DNA of 64,000 nt from Carposina sasakii (GCA_014607495.2 CP053162.1:4348469-4412468), one strand, 5' to 3'; positions 46,928 through 59,752 are shown, numbered from the stretch's first letter. Program-made: numbers and translations. Notes: generated from the sequence alone by a model not told the origin.

Positions 46928-49900
46928 CTGCAAACAACGTACAAACTTCATTGCAGTCAAATTATGTCAAGTGTCTTAGCGAAGCAAACTGATTGAATAT
47001 AAAAACTGACTTATACAGATGTATGGAGAAGTTCTCTTTAGTTTATAGCGATTGAAAGTATACATCATACTTTTATGTAAAGTAATCACTTCAGGGGCGT
47101 AGTCATCGAGCAGATATGTATGAACCTCGAATTCAAAAGCTGCATTTTCACAAGCGATTATGCTATGCTATGGATGCGTGTGATATCTATGGTATGCATA
47201 TCAATGAATTTGATAACAGGTGGCATAGTACATTTGTGGTGAAAGAAAGTCTTAATATTTGTTGATATAACATAGTATCTATCGCCATTGCGAATATGAT
47301 CGCAGTAGGAACTATCCTGCTGGCAGATGTTAACCAATAGTTCATACAAGTCTACATCAGAACACCTCTTAGATTAAGACAAAAAATATAATAACATCTT
47401 CCCCTAGTCTAATAGACAACTTGACACTTAAATACAAAAGCAATATGTGCAACATAGTTCGACAGACAGGAACTCAAGAATCCAAAGAACTACAAAGTAT
47501 AAAGATAAGACAGGCAATAATAGACAAATCAGGCATATCATAGATAACCAACCATATTCTTATTGCCTATTGCATTCTTAGTAAAGTTACACCTTCTATA
47601 CCTTATACCCAACATTTTTCATAAATTATCATTTCAAAGTGTTTTTAACCATAATATAGACAAGACATGCAGGCAGGGCATAGAAGTGCGGGCAAAATAT
47701 ATCATTAATAGATAAAAATGTAAAACAAAAATAAATTCTTGCATAAACTACTGATTGGAAGGAATCAAGGTGGTATACTATTGAAAATACATAATTATAT
47801 AATCATTATTTTATTTCATAAAACGGAAATGAAAAGAAAAATACTTTTTGTCAACATAATGTACACAGAGACTAAGATAGTAGTTGTCAAAGTCACATAT
47901 ACCAGTATATACAATGGAAACAGATAATTTAGGCACATTGAAACAATTACTTTATAATTTCTTAATAACATAAATATGTGTGCATACATATACAGTTATA
48001 TTGTACACTTTAAGCTAGTGTGTGCACAAATCTAGTAAGGCTGATGTTTCACTCTACATGATCATTATGAAATGAAGTACATAAATAAAAAATAACTAAA
48101 ACAATAATTTGAACTTAAAATATACTTAAATTAGAGTTAAAAATTAAAATAAAGCAAATGTATCCATTAACCAAGTATGTATGTACTACATAAATATTGC
48201 TTTTCCATTCCAGCTATTGGCATGCATAAGTGTCTGAATAAAAACAAACATGTACTTGTACCTAATGTCAACAAATTTGGTTATACATAACATCTATGTA
48301 TACCTATTAATGTAATCCAAGAAAACATTTAGTCCAATACTATAGGTTTATAATGAGACAAAGACAACATAATATGTAAAGGCAACTTTACAATTTTTCC
48401 ATCAACATTTCATTCAACTTTCAATTTTACTGCACAAATACTCTACACATCTACATATTTATAAAATACATCTACTTGTAGCAAAATAACAAGATGCAAT
48501 TGCAAAACACCAGATGCAGAACCATTTACATTTTTATATTATCTTGCATACAGTCAGAGCCTTGCCTTGTAGTGAAAGATTAAATACCTTGTACACATCT
48601 GTTTACAAGTTTTTATTTAAAAACTTTTCAATTAAATACTCATACTTCAAATGAATGTTTTTGGAAAACAGATTTCCTACATAAAAATTATGAGTAAGTA
48701 TAATTTTTATTGAGTGTTTTAAATGTTGTTTCAAAGTTAGTTTTTAAAATCAAAAAGATCAATTTAGCTTTGCTTGCTTGTTCACAGCAATTTTGTATTC
48801 AATCTTTCACTAAAAGGTAAGTATAGAGAAGCCCAAAGAGTAAAGAAGAAAGAAAGAGATATTGTGCTAGTGCTGTGTGTTTTGTTGTTAATTAAGTGAC
48901 AAACATTGACACAGGATGACTAGCAATACAGAGTTAATGTTAGTGCTGTGCTTGTGACTGCAGGCACATACAAATTCTAAGCATGAATTACTAACATAAA
49001 AGTAGTCACACTTTTATCTGCCATCTTTTCTCTTAGTTCTTTACTACATTTACTATATAAAAATTGGTAGAAACTGAGCCCTTCTGTTAAGTCATGTGAT
49101 ATAAGATAAAACTTTGTTACAATAAATAAATGAGAGCAATAAAATCAGAAACAACAATTTCTCATACTGCCAACAATGATATCTCTATGATATCAGATCA
49201 GTTAATAAACTATCACATGACGGGGATGCAATATTCTAACTGGGTGTCTTAATTCAACACAACATTGACATTTTCACACTTGATATGATAGCAACTTCGT
49301 TGCAGGTAAAGTGAATAGTGAATTGTCCCGAGTTAGAAATGGCATTGTACGGGCGTTGAGCCACCGAACAAATGGGGGTAGACTAGTCTAGTAAGGGGAG
49401 TAAGCGTTGTACCTGCCGCGGCGGCCGGGCCGGTATCCGGCGTACGGGTACGGGGAGAAGCCCCCGCGGAACCCGCGCCCGCGCCCGCGCGAACTGCGAG
49501 GGGGCCGATTCGTCGTCGACAGGCCCGGCTTGTTCGTGCGCTTTGGATTCACCTGCGCAGATGCACATGTTCTATAAGCTATAGCAAAGTAATATGTAGG
49601 GCAAGCACAGAACTCGAGTCAGTAGTGCTGGTCATACTATACTATCAAATCTGATCAATTTGACTGGGATATGGGGTGTTATCTGAAGATATTGTCAAAT
49701 TATAAAAAATATTTATTAACTTAGCTAGCTCTTATCAATACAGTTTCATATACTGGATGGAGCATGTAATGTAGTTAGTTGATATGTATTGAAAACTAAA
49801 AGAATTTGAGATTGTTACATTTGGCACACACACAATAATTGAAATTGCTATCAAGCTTGAACTACATAATATCAGAAAATGCAATTTGATGATATAAAAT

Positions 49901-52050
49901 TAGTCATGTCTACTAAGCAAATCTTAACATGATTGTCAGCAACTTTTACCATTTATATTAGATCAAGGTACAATAAACAAATCCAGGTCAAAACACATTC
50001 TTGTTACATATTACCTAATTTAAACATAATATTATCATCAGGATATCTTACCTTGATCTGTCTTCCTCTAAATAACGATTCATCCATCGCCATGGCTGTC
50101 TGTACACTGTCCTTATCACCAAACTCAATGTATGCAAATCCTTTAGGGTGTCCATCATACTTGTTACACAATATTGTGACCCTGTGGCAAAAAATGTTTT
50201 ATTAATACAATGGTGAATAATAATGGTGCTTGGGTTGACATACATAAATCTTGGCAATAGTGAACAGGCATATATTTTTTTTTCACACACTACACAACAC
50301 ATTAACCTAGTCCCACATTAAGATCCATAAGATCTTGTGCCGTGGGTACTAAGCAACGGTATATAAATACATAGATAAGTATAGAAACATCCATGACTCG
50401 GAAACAAACATCGATATTCATCATATCAATGTTTGCACCTACCGGGATTCGAACCCAGGACCTATGGCGTCACAGGCAGGGTCACTACCTACTAGACCAA
50501 TCGGCCGTCATAGGCATATAGGTTGCCACTGGATTGACTTTTAGATGTTATTCACGTAATTAAAAATCAACATAACATTCAACAAAGTATGTACCATAAG
50601 GTTCAGGCCCTGACAATACATAAACCTAAAATTCATTGCTAATGCGTTAATGATTTTTAAATGACATCTTACCTATTAATAGATCCACAACCATGAAAGT
50701 GTTGTTCTAATTCCTCTGCTGTTGCTCCATAGTCCACATTGCCTACGTAAACTGATCTGTTGTCGGTCTCCATCTTCTCTTCCCAAGACATATTGAGTGG
50801 ACTCGCTGAGAATTGACAGTTTTGATATTATAAGTTGTATTCTGTTTGTATCTGTCTGCCCCTACTTTACCCACTAAAATTGCTGAAGAAAATGTATGTA
50901 TGTGGTGTACCTATGTAATATTCTGGAGTCCAGGTACTTTCCATTCCAATAAATTTTGTTTGGTTGGATAATGAAAAAACCATCTAATTTATTACACTAA
51001 CACAGCTGTGTTTCAAGAATGGGTTTGCTAGAACTTCAGGATCAGGATAAAAAAGATCTCACAGCCAATGAAATATTAACATATAACACTTTGATTTCAA
51101 ACTAGATGCCATCCCCAACTTTCCCTGTGTGACCCTAATCAATCAGTTAATATAAAAAAAATAAAGTAACAAACATCGAAACAGCTTCACATACCTAATT
51201 GTTGAAGTTATGTTACACAACTGAGAAATCTTTAAATTCACACACCAACAATATGAAATGGCAGAATTATAAATTTGGGAAGTAAGCAAACTATACTGTA
51301 ATTAATTAGTACTCACTAAGTCCTGGAGGGCTGCCCATCATCTGTTTGTCTACTTCAGTTTGCATTTGTTTCAGTTTCTCTGCTTCTTCCTCCATTTCAC
51401 GAACCCTAGCTTTTATGGCTGCAAGATCAGGGACTTCACCGCCAGCGGCTTCATCTCCACCCTGCAGAAAGTTTTCATGTTAATATACCTCAGTAATTCA
51501 CACCTGATAGCCATTACTAATACAGAAAAATACCATGCAAATTCTAGATAAAACTATAAACTACATTTACACATTGACTATGTCTAAAACAACATGCTTG
51601 CTTTTGTATCAGGTTCATACAAGCTGATTCAAATAATAAACAACATGTGATTCCTGCCACTGATAAAATGTAGTGTTTATAACTTTGAAATTGTTTACAT
51701 ACACATCTGGACAAAAATGCATAAAGCAATACCTTGTTAGCTCAGTTTTGAACAGTTAAACAAATTCCTTATAACATGGTAATTCTAAATACTTCTAACT
51801 ACTGGAACCTACTTTAAGATCGTAAGCCCGGACTTCAACCTAATGAGTTGTACTGATGAACGTAGTGATGCTGCAAAGCGGTTAAGGACCTCTGATTTGT
51901 GTTGTTACTTTCGCTATATTAATTATAACTTATGTTATTTTGTGTGTACCCTAAACTTGGATTACTTACCCCGTTATCAGTCATGTTCAAAGAACCGTTG
52001 GTTCCTTCCAAGTGATTGTTGTCATCCAAATAATCATCGTTATCTGCCAT
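46888..52050 (-). CDS. Pabp2: nuclear poly(A)-binding protein (PABPN1)
   Basis: It binds growing poly(A) tails in the nucleus and stimulates poly(A) polymerase to set tail length. Exons from the 5' end are 51970-52050 (ATG 52050), 51317-51461, 50673-50805, 50052-50181 and 49388-49552 (TAG), with matching phases, giving 217 aa. Layout: acidic N-terminus ([12 protein letters not shown]), a short coiled coil (~56-78, [20 protein letters not shown]), and one RRM at ~94-166 with RNP2 VYVGNV and RNP1 KGFAYIEF. The C-terminus is Arg/Gly-rich ([10 protein letters not shown]), the region methylated on Arg in this family. A second form uses an internal donor in exon 5 (last base 49413) and the exon at 46888-46927, giving 222 aa, close to Drosophila Pabp2. 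A SINE sits in intron 3. Confidence 0.93.
46928..49387. other. AT-rich 3' UTR/intron of Pabp2
   Basis: A long AT-rich stretch without coding signal. It is 3' UTR for the short-gene form and intron for the form using 46888-46927. No repeat family is obvious. Confidence 0.5.
50275..50512 (-). repeat. tRNA-derived SINE (long copy)
   Basis: On the minus strand it starts with a tRNA-like head (gacggccgattggtctagta; box B gggttcgaatcc), passes 'ttagtacccacggcacaag' and ends in a T-run on the plus strand. It is the fullest of the three copies and lies in Pabp2 intron 3. Confidence 0.8.
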
Positions 52051-52386
52051 TTCCACGAACAGCTATAAACATTTATTTTGACACTTTTAACTATAACACT
52101 TTCCAAGGTCCTAAAATAAAGTCACAAATAATTAAATTGGTACACAGAAACAATAAATTTGTTATGAAACTACAACTGTAAACCTACCGCCGGTAACCAA
52201 ATCCGTGATAATTGCTAAGACAACCCAGCTAAGAAATATTTAGCGATTTTACACTTTAAACTTCACTAAATTATTTAAGCAATATGTATGTTGTAAAACA
52301 TACTGATATCTTTACGATAATCACGGATTTTATTGCAAAAATTACACAAACCAAAAAATAACACCAAGCGTTTGACAAATCATTTT

Positions 52387-52505
52387 TTTTTTATTTATAA
52401 AGGCAAGGGGAACTATACCCATACAGCCATTGTCTTTAGTAAATGATTTCTGAATTTATGATGGATGATAAATGATGATGATGAATGGAAACGTCGGAAA
52501 AAGAG
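52387..52505. repeat. half-MITE, inverted relative of 36900-37010
   Basis: It shares 'acagccattgtctttagtaa' and 'atgatttctgaatttatgat' with the reverse of the right part of the MITE at 36644-37013. It lies upstream of Pabp2. Confidence 0.65.
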
Positions 52506-53075
52506 CGAACTGTTTGACAACATATTTGAAAATTGTCTACAACGAAATGAATTTAAATAAGTTACAATTATATCAGTACAATGTGTTTTAATATAGCCAA
52601 AAACCTTATTTCTTATAAATTTTGTCAATACATTTGTTAATTACGACCAAAAAATGTAAAATAAGGCTGTTTACAACACAGACCTTTGCTTTAAATACTT
52701 TGTTGTCTTGTCACTGTCAACTGTCGTTGAAAGAAATTCGGCCTTTCGCGGTATAAACGCCTTCGAGCAAATAAGCTACGTCTTTGTACTGCTTCATTAG
52801 CGTGAAAACTATCATATTTGACTTACTCGTATGTATGTTATCCATATCTTTGAAATCATGAATTCTAGGTAGGTAATACAAATCTAAACACGCGTAGGTA
52901 TAGGTACACGAAAATGTCACCTAAACTTAAGAGCTCAAAATTCGAGCTTCTAATCTTAGGAGATCTTTTAAGCTGTTAGGAAATCCTTATACTTTGGTGA
53001 AATCGAATGTTGTCAAAACTGATACGTAAAATGCATTAGGAAACTTCTAAATCTTAGGAGACGTTGGTGAAATCA
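52506..53075. other. intergenic AT-rich
   Basis: No gene or clear repeat is seen. 52920-53070 has short 'cttaggagatctt/cttaggagacgtt' echoes. Confidence 0.35.
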
Positions 53076-53360
53076 GGCATTGGGTATCGATTTTGGTAGC
53101 AATCCGACACTTAACTAAAAAGTTCAAAATGGCGGCCACTTTTACTAACTTTGACATCTGAAATGTGTTTGGGAACTGCCAGGAACCTCAGATATCGATT
53201 TTGGAAGCTATCCGGCTCTTAACTAAAAAGTTCAAAATGGAGGCCACTTTTATTAGTTTTGACATCGGAATGTGTTTGGGAACTGCCAGGAACCTCAGAT
53301 ATTGAAATTGAAGGCAATCCGACCCTTAAGTAAAAAGTTCAATATGGCGGCCACTTTTAC
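53076..53360 (+). repeat. ~108-bp tandem repeat
   Basis: About 2.5-3 units, marked by 'ttaa(c/g)taaaaagttcaa' at 53111, 53219 and 53326. Each is followed by 'atggcggccacttttac' or a variant; two are followed by 'gggaactgccaggaacctca'. Non-coding. Confidence 0.8.
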
Positions 53361-54415
53361 TATTTTTACTTTAAAATCAAAACATTCTAGGAACCTGTTT
53401 AGAGAAATGTAAAAACCAGTTTATAACCACTACTCTAGTTTCTCTTTCACGCATATGAACAGGATCCTTTTTCTTCAATCAACAGAATAAATTTGAAATA
53501 GTACAATAAAAGTATTTTTAAATATGAACGGAAGTATGGTAGTAATAAAGCTCCAATTTATTTGACTACCGCGTCAACGTCTCATCGCATTCTCGTCGAG
53601 TGTGACACGACTACGTTCAAAAGCCGTACCGACGCGCGTCGACGTGGTCTCGTCGAAATGAACGTGGACTATTTAAAATAGCCACCTATTAATTCGACTA
53701 ATAGTCTACGAATGAACGATAAACCGTTGAACGTCGAATGTAGATGGACTAGTCGATTCGACTAGTTCGTTGAATAAACGTCATCGCTCAGAACGTCATC
53801 GCTAGTATATAGTGTTCAGTCTGTGCAAAGAATATACTACTCTCTAACGAGAGCTACTTACTCTCTAACGTGTGATAGGTACATGCTGTGTGTACATGTA
53901 ATTTGATAATTTCAGGTTTCATATTCATAGCAAAGATTCATAGTCAATTAGTCAGTACACTAAGTAGGCTGTGTATTCATACATATACACACTTGCTTGG
54001 TACTACTATTTTATAGGGTCTACTTCTTTCAATTCTTTCTCCTATTTTCTTTGCGGTATGAATAACACCGCATAGGCTAGGTTTTGGTGTCTTTACGTGT
54101 GTAATGTTCAGGCTAGTCCACTGCTGGAATTTATTTATTGTGGTAAGTTACAATTCATAATCACTTCACACTACGATCCCGAATAACTTGACCTACGTAC
54201 AGCTAACTTTGTATGTCATTTGGAGTTTTAGAAATCCTTATGGTGCTTGGTGGTAAAACCACTATGACTTGTAACCAGTAGGCAGCAGTATGTGTATAAG
54301 TTACTGATTTTTTATGAAAAAAATTGATTAGTACTACCGACCACTAGTTAATACCTTAATTCAGCTGCCCTTGGGCCTTGGTGACCCTGCTATAAAAATG
54401 AGAACAAAGATAACA
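53361..54415. other. intergenic; tcgtcga-rich patch
   Basis: No gene is seen. 53565-53800 is unusually rich in cgtcga/tcgacta/cgtcat words, with several short inverted pairs, suggesting a degraded mobile element. The rest is AT-rich. Confidence 0.35.
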
Positions 54416-55639
54416 TAGGTACAGTCAGTATCAAAAGTTGATGAACACATTCAGATTTTTCAGATTTACATAGCTTTTCGCTTAACATACCCCTTTTGTT
54501 ACACCCTGTATAACACATACATGCTTAACAAGATAGGCACCAGTATTGAATGAACATCATTAAAGTTCAAAATTAACTCAACATTACTCGTCAAAAGTTA
54601 CTGAACAACATTTTCTCTAAAATTGCTGATCATAATATCCAAAAAATCATAACATTCAGTTTATCAAAAGTCACTGAACAATATAAAATGCTTGTTTTGG
54701 TTATCTAGTGTCAATCACGGCTATGTCCAAAATAACTTGACATCATAAATGACAAAAGTTCCTGAACATTACATTGTTTCTTTGGAGATTTAACGCGGCT
54801 CCGATGCTGTCAGCAGCAGCATGCACAGCACATCCATTAGACTGCCCACTCTTGCACACTTTTGGAGGTCCAACGCGAATACAGCTCTGGAAACGCGCAG
54901 TCAGAGATCAGCAGCAGCGTGCACAGCACATCCATTAGACTGCCCACTTTTGCATACTCTTGGAGGTCCAACCCTGATATTACTCCAGCACCGTCCAATA
55001 GCAGCGGCAGCGTACACAGCACATTCATTAGACTGCCCACTCTTGCAGGTTCAATGCGGATACAGCTCCAGTGCTTAAAGCTTATGTAAATGTTATTGAA
55101 TTAAACATCAAATTGATTGTTAATACCAAAATGAAATATCTTACATATATAATCTTTCTTTCTTGTCATATTTCATAGTAAAGAAAGAGAAAACACATCA
55201 TTTTGTTTAGTGACTTTTGAGATAAATGATGGTATGCTATTTTTGTCAAAAATTTGTTCAGAGACTTTAGATACCACAAATGTTATGCTTTATTGAATAT
55301 AATTTTGTTTAGCGACTTTTGAATAGTGATAGTCACCTACTTATGGCCTTTTCAGATTATTATGTTGAAAAACTATTTATAATGATTTATTATTTATTTC
55401 AGACATTGATATGGTTACATCACAAATATGTCTAACTACCCTACAAGAAACCAACTTTTATAATATAAAAGTTGGGGTAGAATATAAACTACTTGACAGA
55501 CGTCAAGTTGTACACATAACAGAGATTATCATTTAATTCTGGAGCTTGTCATGTTGAGTAATTTATGTATAATATGGTGTTCAGCTGTTTTGAAAATCTA
55601 AATGTGGTCATCAACTTTTGATGCTGACTATACCTACCA
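54416..55639. mobile_element. ~1.2-kb element with ~30-bp inverted ends and inner repeats
   Basis: The left end (taggtacagtcagtatcaaa, then agttgatgaaca) is mirrored on the right (ttttgatgctgactatacct, preceded by tggtcatcaac). The word 'caaaagtt-nn-tgaac' recurs inside in both orientations (about 54430, 54593, 54667, 54757, 55210, 55304). There is no coding sequence; ORFs here are made by the 94-bp tandem block at 54815-55075. Confidence 0.75.
54815..55075 (+). repeat. ~94-bp tandem repeat, three units
   Basis: Units are marked by 'cacagcacatccattagact' at about 54827 and 54921 and a variant at 55015; all are followed by 'gcccac(t)cttgca' and 'ggaggtccaac'-like sequence. The repeat creates the overlapping ORFs seen here on both strands. 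Confidence 0.8.
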
Positions 55640-55696
55640 TGACTTAACTGGTGGGACTAAGTTTAGTAAAAAAAAATTACCTTACCTTTATTCTAA

Positions 55697-56237
55697 ACTA
55701 GTGGCTTCGCTTCGGTACATAGCTAGGACTTCTGTAGGTACACCAGTTTTCGTAAAAATTTTAAATTCCCGTAAGTCCCCTTCCCGTGGGAATTTTGGAA
55801 AATCCGTTCTTAGTGCTCCCTCGCAGTCCCTAATGAACGTACAGATCCGATTATAAATTCATATGTATCGCGGTTCTCGTAAAAAAATGAATTCCCGTTT
55901 GTCCCCTTCCCGTGGGAATTTCGGGAAATCCATTCCTATTGCTTCCTCGGGGTCCCTAATGAACATATATGCCCAATTTCAGATGAACATATATGCCTGA
56001 TTTCAGCTTCATATGTATAGCGGTTTTCGTAAAAAATATAGAATTCCCGTTGGTCGCCTTCTCGTGGGAATATCGGGAAATTCTTATAGCCTATGTTCAT
56101 CCAGGTCCAATAAGGATTCTAACGGTGAAAGAATTTTTTAAATCGGCCCAGTAGTTTCGGAGCCTATTTGCTGCAAATAAACAAACATACATACAAACAA
56201 ACAATCAAAGCTTACCTGTTTATAATATTAGTATAGA
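55697..56237. mobile_element. inverted relative of the 19395-20205 element
   Basis: It starts 'actagtggcttcgcttcgg' and ends 'tataatattagtatag'. It contains 'ccttcccgtgggaattt' and 'gaacatatatgcccaatttc', mirroring the other copy, but with fewer internal units. Confidence 0.75.
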
Positions 56238-56327
56238 AGTATTACATAATACATTTCCAGGTTTTCGTGGCAGTTGGTTGGTATCACGTCATTTATTTGA
56301 GTTGGAAGTTGTCAACATCACTACAGG

Positions 56328-59283
56328 ATGCCGCTAACAGCTGATGTAGCAGCTCAACAAGTTCAGGTATCATCTCCAGTGAGATTTTTACTCTTTTGTG
56401 ACATAGGCAAAGTTGTTTTGAAGACGGTCGACACAAATATTTGCCTTATTTGATTCCTTGATGTGTAAGTAAAAACCGACAAGTTGACGGAAACACATAT
56501 TCGCTATTTGCGTTGTTTGCCATATTAGTGCAATCAAGTACAATCAAATAGATAGACCGTCTACATATTGCCGTGTTCGGGCAAATAATGCAAATACGCG
56601 AACACGATACGCCAAGTGAGGTGCCGCCATAAAGGTAACTAACAAATAAATAAAAAAAATTGCATTTACAATGTTCGTTGGGTACACATTTTGTAGTAGG
56701 TATTTTTATTTCCATGTAACATTTTACACAAAAAGTAAACTCTAATTTAGGAGAGGCTGAGGTCACTACACAGGCTCATATATGACATTGAAGCAGAGAG
56801 GGCTCGGAATGAGCAGTGCATTGAATCTATATTGAGGGCAGAGAAAGCTGTTGAGTCTCCTTCATCTAATGATGACTCCTCCAGTTCAAACCAACAGGTA
56901 AGAATATTCATTCATTCAAGTCAACAGTATAGGGGTATTCAAGATTTTAAAAGCTAGTAAAGTGCATCTTGTGTCAGGTTGTGCCTTTTCTGCGCCTATG
57001 CGAGTTTTAGTCCTATTTAGTCTTGTCTAGTTTAGCCATTCTTGCGCCTAAGCCCTGTGCGTGGGCACCGGTGGCACCGCCTTAGTTACGGCACTGGGTC
57101 AGTGAATCTAAAATGTTAGATTCATTTTGTAAGTAATCTAATAGAAAAAGTAAAACTCACTGATAATAGTTTTAATTTATCTGTAATACAGCAAATGCAG
57201 CTCAAAAACTTGTACAAAGCGGGACTAACAGCAGCAGAGCAAGAGGAACGCGTGCTGCGCTCTGCACTCTCGCGCATCTACGAGATCCGCGCCATCAAGA
57301 ACGAGAGACGGATACAGGTATTATTTGTATGTGCTACACACGAAACTCCTTTCATTCTCATTTTATTAATTCATGCATGTGATTAACGCTTTACTTGAAA
57401 CTTTTTAGTTTACCATTCGTCACGACATGTCTTCTTTTAACAATGACACATTTTCAAACAAACTCTAAATTAACTTATTTCAACATTAGGCCAGCTAACT
57501 CGATCTAAATAAGGCACAGATTTACCTGTCTACACCATAAAAGAGTGTGCAAAGCAATTCATTCAGTGCCATAAATTAACGGTGTTCTAATGAAGATGCT
57601 GCTAAGCGCGGCGCAGACGCTGCCGCTGCACGTGGGGCGTTTCACGAACATATTTCATTATTTCGCTAGGCGCGTCACGCGGGCAACAAAGAGACGATCG
57701 GCTGCGGCGCTCTCATGAAGATGCTCCTAAGCGCTGCGCAGACGCTGCCGCTGCACGTGGGGCGGGCGGGCGAGCGCGCGCCGGCGCTGTGCGGCGCCGT
57801 GCCGGCGGACGCGGGGCACGTGGCGCGTGCGGGCGACGCCGTGGCTGCGCTGGTGAGGGGCGCCGACAATGAGGACAATTGGATACTGGCTGAGGTGAGC
57901 CTTTGTGTTTGCAGCTTCTTAGGGGTGATTGGATTGTCTGTTCGATGTTAAAGCGTTGTAAGTATTAAGTCTATGGCAATAACAGCTATAAAGTAGTGAA
58001 CATGAAAGCACTGACAAGTTAGTATAGTGTGGGGTGACTCTCTGCAAAATTGGGCGACAAATGAGGTGATAAGAAAGTGTGTAAAATGAAGGCGTAGTGA
58101 CGAAAATTGTAAAGAGTATGTTGAGGTGATTTCGGTGTGTACAGAGGATGAATTAATGTAGACTTACGAAGTAGACAACGGAAGAATGTATGGAAGGGTT
58201 GGCAAAAAAGTCTAGCCGGATTTCCTGTGACCAAATTGTGATGAGCTAGGTTAACAAAAAAACATTTTAGGAATCTACGATCAGTTACCAATACGACTTG
58301 TGCTAAATTCTAGGTAGTCAGCTGGCTGCCAGCTCAAGGAAAGTACGAAGTGGACGATATAGACGAAGAGCAGAAAAACCGTCACATATTAAGCAAACGC
58401 CGTGTGGTCCCGCTGCCGCTCATGCGCGCGGACCCTAAGACAGACGAGCCGGCCTTGTTCCCTAAAGGGGCGCTGGTTATGGCCCTGTACCCGCAAACAA
58501 CTTGCTTCTATAGAGCTGTTGTGAACAGATTGCCGGCAAGTGCTGCAGAACCTTATGAAGTTCTATTTGAGGTAGGGAGTTAATGTTCAAATCTGTGTTT
58601 TTCAGTGACACGCAATAAATAACATTCACAGTATAAATTCAGCAGTTGTGCTCCCAAACTAACGTAAAATGAATTTCGAAGGAACTTGACATTTCAAGGC
58701 AAATATTGTACAATTTTCGCTATGGCTTTGCTATTTGCAAATTAGGTAATCAGGGGGCCGATTTAACTAATTTATTCCAGCTTAAACTTGTTCACTTCCA
58801 CATGAACTGGCAACATTTCTGCTGGAATTCTGCAAAATTTATGGAATTGGACCTATGCGGAGTTAGCAAAAGACCAAAAAGTATAGACCAAAGGAGACCT
58901 TTGCCCAGCAGACCCACTATTCGCAGGGCTAAAAAATGGGTCCGGTTCGGTTATTTCCTGGCTATTTCCAGTAAGTTTTTATTTATGTAAACCAGCAGGA
59001 CTAATACTTAACTTAGAAGGTTACATCCCACACTCAGTTATCGCATTACTTCGCCTTAGATATTGCAAGTAACAGCTCTACCGGTCTACATAAAAAAAAC
59101 CTACTGGAAATAGCCAGAAAACAACCACATCACACACAACACACCACATTATCACAGACCTCAGTGGAACAGATATTGGTCCGATTGCAGGACTCGTCAT
59201 ACGCAGACGGCTACTCGCCGCCGGAGCGCGTGGCACAGCGTTACGTCATCGCCATCAAGGAGGGCAAGGGCCGCGCCGCCTGA
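56328..59283 (+). CDS. Sgf29: SGF29, SAGA-associated factor (H3K4me3 reader)
   Basis: SGF29 is a subunit of the SAGA/ATAC histone acetyltransferase complexes that binds H3K4me2/3 and so brings Gcn5 to active promoters. Exons are 56328-56366 (ATG 56328), 56751-56897, 57192-57317, 57670-57894, 58314-58571 and 59191-59283 (TGA), all phase 0, giving 295 aa. Residues ~14-105 are helical/coiled coil. The tandem Tudor region starts around residue 130 (RAGDAVAALVRGADNEDNWI) and continues through YEVDDIDEE, ALYPQTTCFYRAV and DSSYADGYSPP. The residues recalled for the human methyl-lysine pocket have counterparts here: Asp194, Asp196, Tyr238, Tyr245 and Phe264. A 50-bp piece of exon 4 is repeated in the intron before it (57589-57639). 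The start is probable, as the first exon is only 13 codons. Confidence 0.93.
57589..57639 (+). repeat. partial copy of SGF29 exon 4
   Basis: 'tgaagatgctgctaagcgcg' and the following bases to 'gcacgtggggcg' match 57714-57764 with about two mismatches, 125 bp upstream of the original. No splice acceptor directly precedes it. Confidence 0.8.
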
Positions 59284-59326
59284 CCGCGCGCCTGCCCGGG
59301 GCAAGACGCCGCCAAGTAGGTACGTA

Positions 59327-59475
59327 CATCGTCGTCGTCAGCCTATTGCAGTGCACTGCTGGACGTAGGCCTCCCCCAGAGTACGCCACACGGCTCGATC
59401 TCCCGTTTTTGCCATCCAGTCACTACCAGCCGTCCTATTTAATCTCATCGGTCTATCTGGCCGGAGGACGCCCAA
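59327..59475 (+). repeat. 'tccactgctggacgtaggcctc'-family repeat
   Basis: It contains 'gcactgctggacgtaggcct' and 'ttttgccatccagtcactac', as in 31240-31360. It lies in the SGF29 3' flank. Confidence 0.7.
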
Positions 59476-59746
59476 CATACATATACCTACAACACACGGC
59501 TGTATTCCTCAAATGGGTTAGCCAGATCTGCAGGGTTACAATCATAGCTGGGAAAAACGTAACAAGTTGCTACCAAAGGGGGCCGCCGCGAGTAAACTAA
59601 CTTTGACGGATACGTTTAAAAAACCTTCGGGTACAGTGGCGCCAACTAGTGAGCGCAAATACGATGGTCCCATAGCATGTTGATTATGTATGATGACACT
59701 ATGAGAGAAGAGTATGTTTTTAAGTAACTAACATACATAAATGGAC

Positions 59747-59752
59747 AATAAA
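59747..59752 (+). terminator. candidate poly(A) signal of SGF29
   Basis: AATAAA about 460 nt after the stop; a second AATAAA occurs at 60248-60253. Confidence 0.4.

Noticed and set aside
54821..55089. Overlapping ORFs on both strands with repeated peptides
   Set aside because: Produced by the 94-bp tandem repeat, whose period is not a multiple of three; no conservation-like signal.
57715..57951. Separate gene starting at the Met in SGF29 exon 4
   Set aside because: It is in frame with SGF29, lies inside its fourth exon and runs past a GTGAGC donor; the six-exon model explains it.
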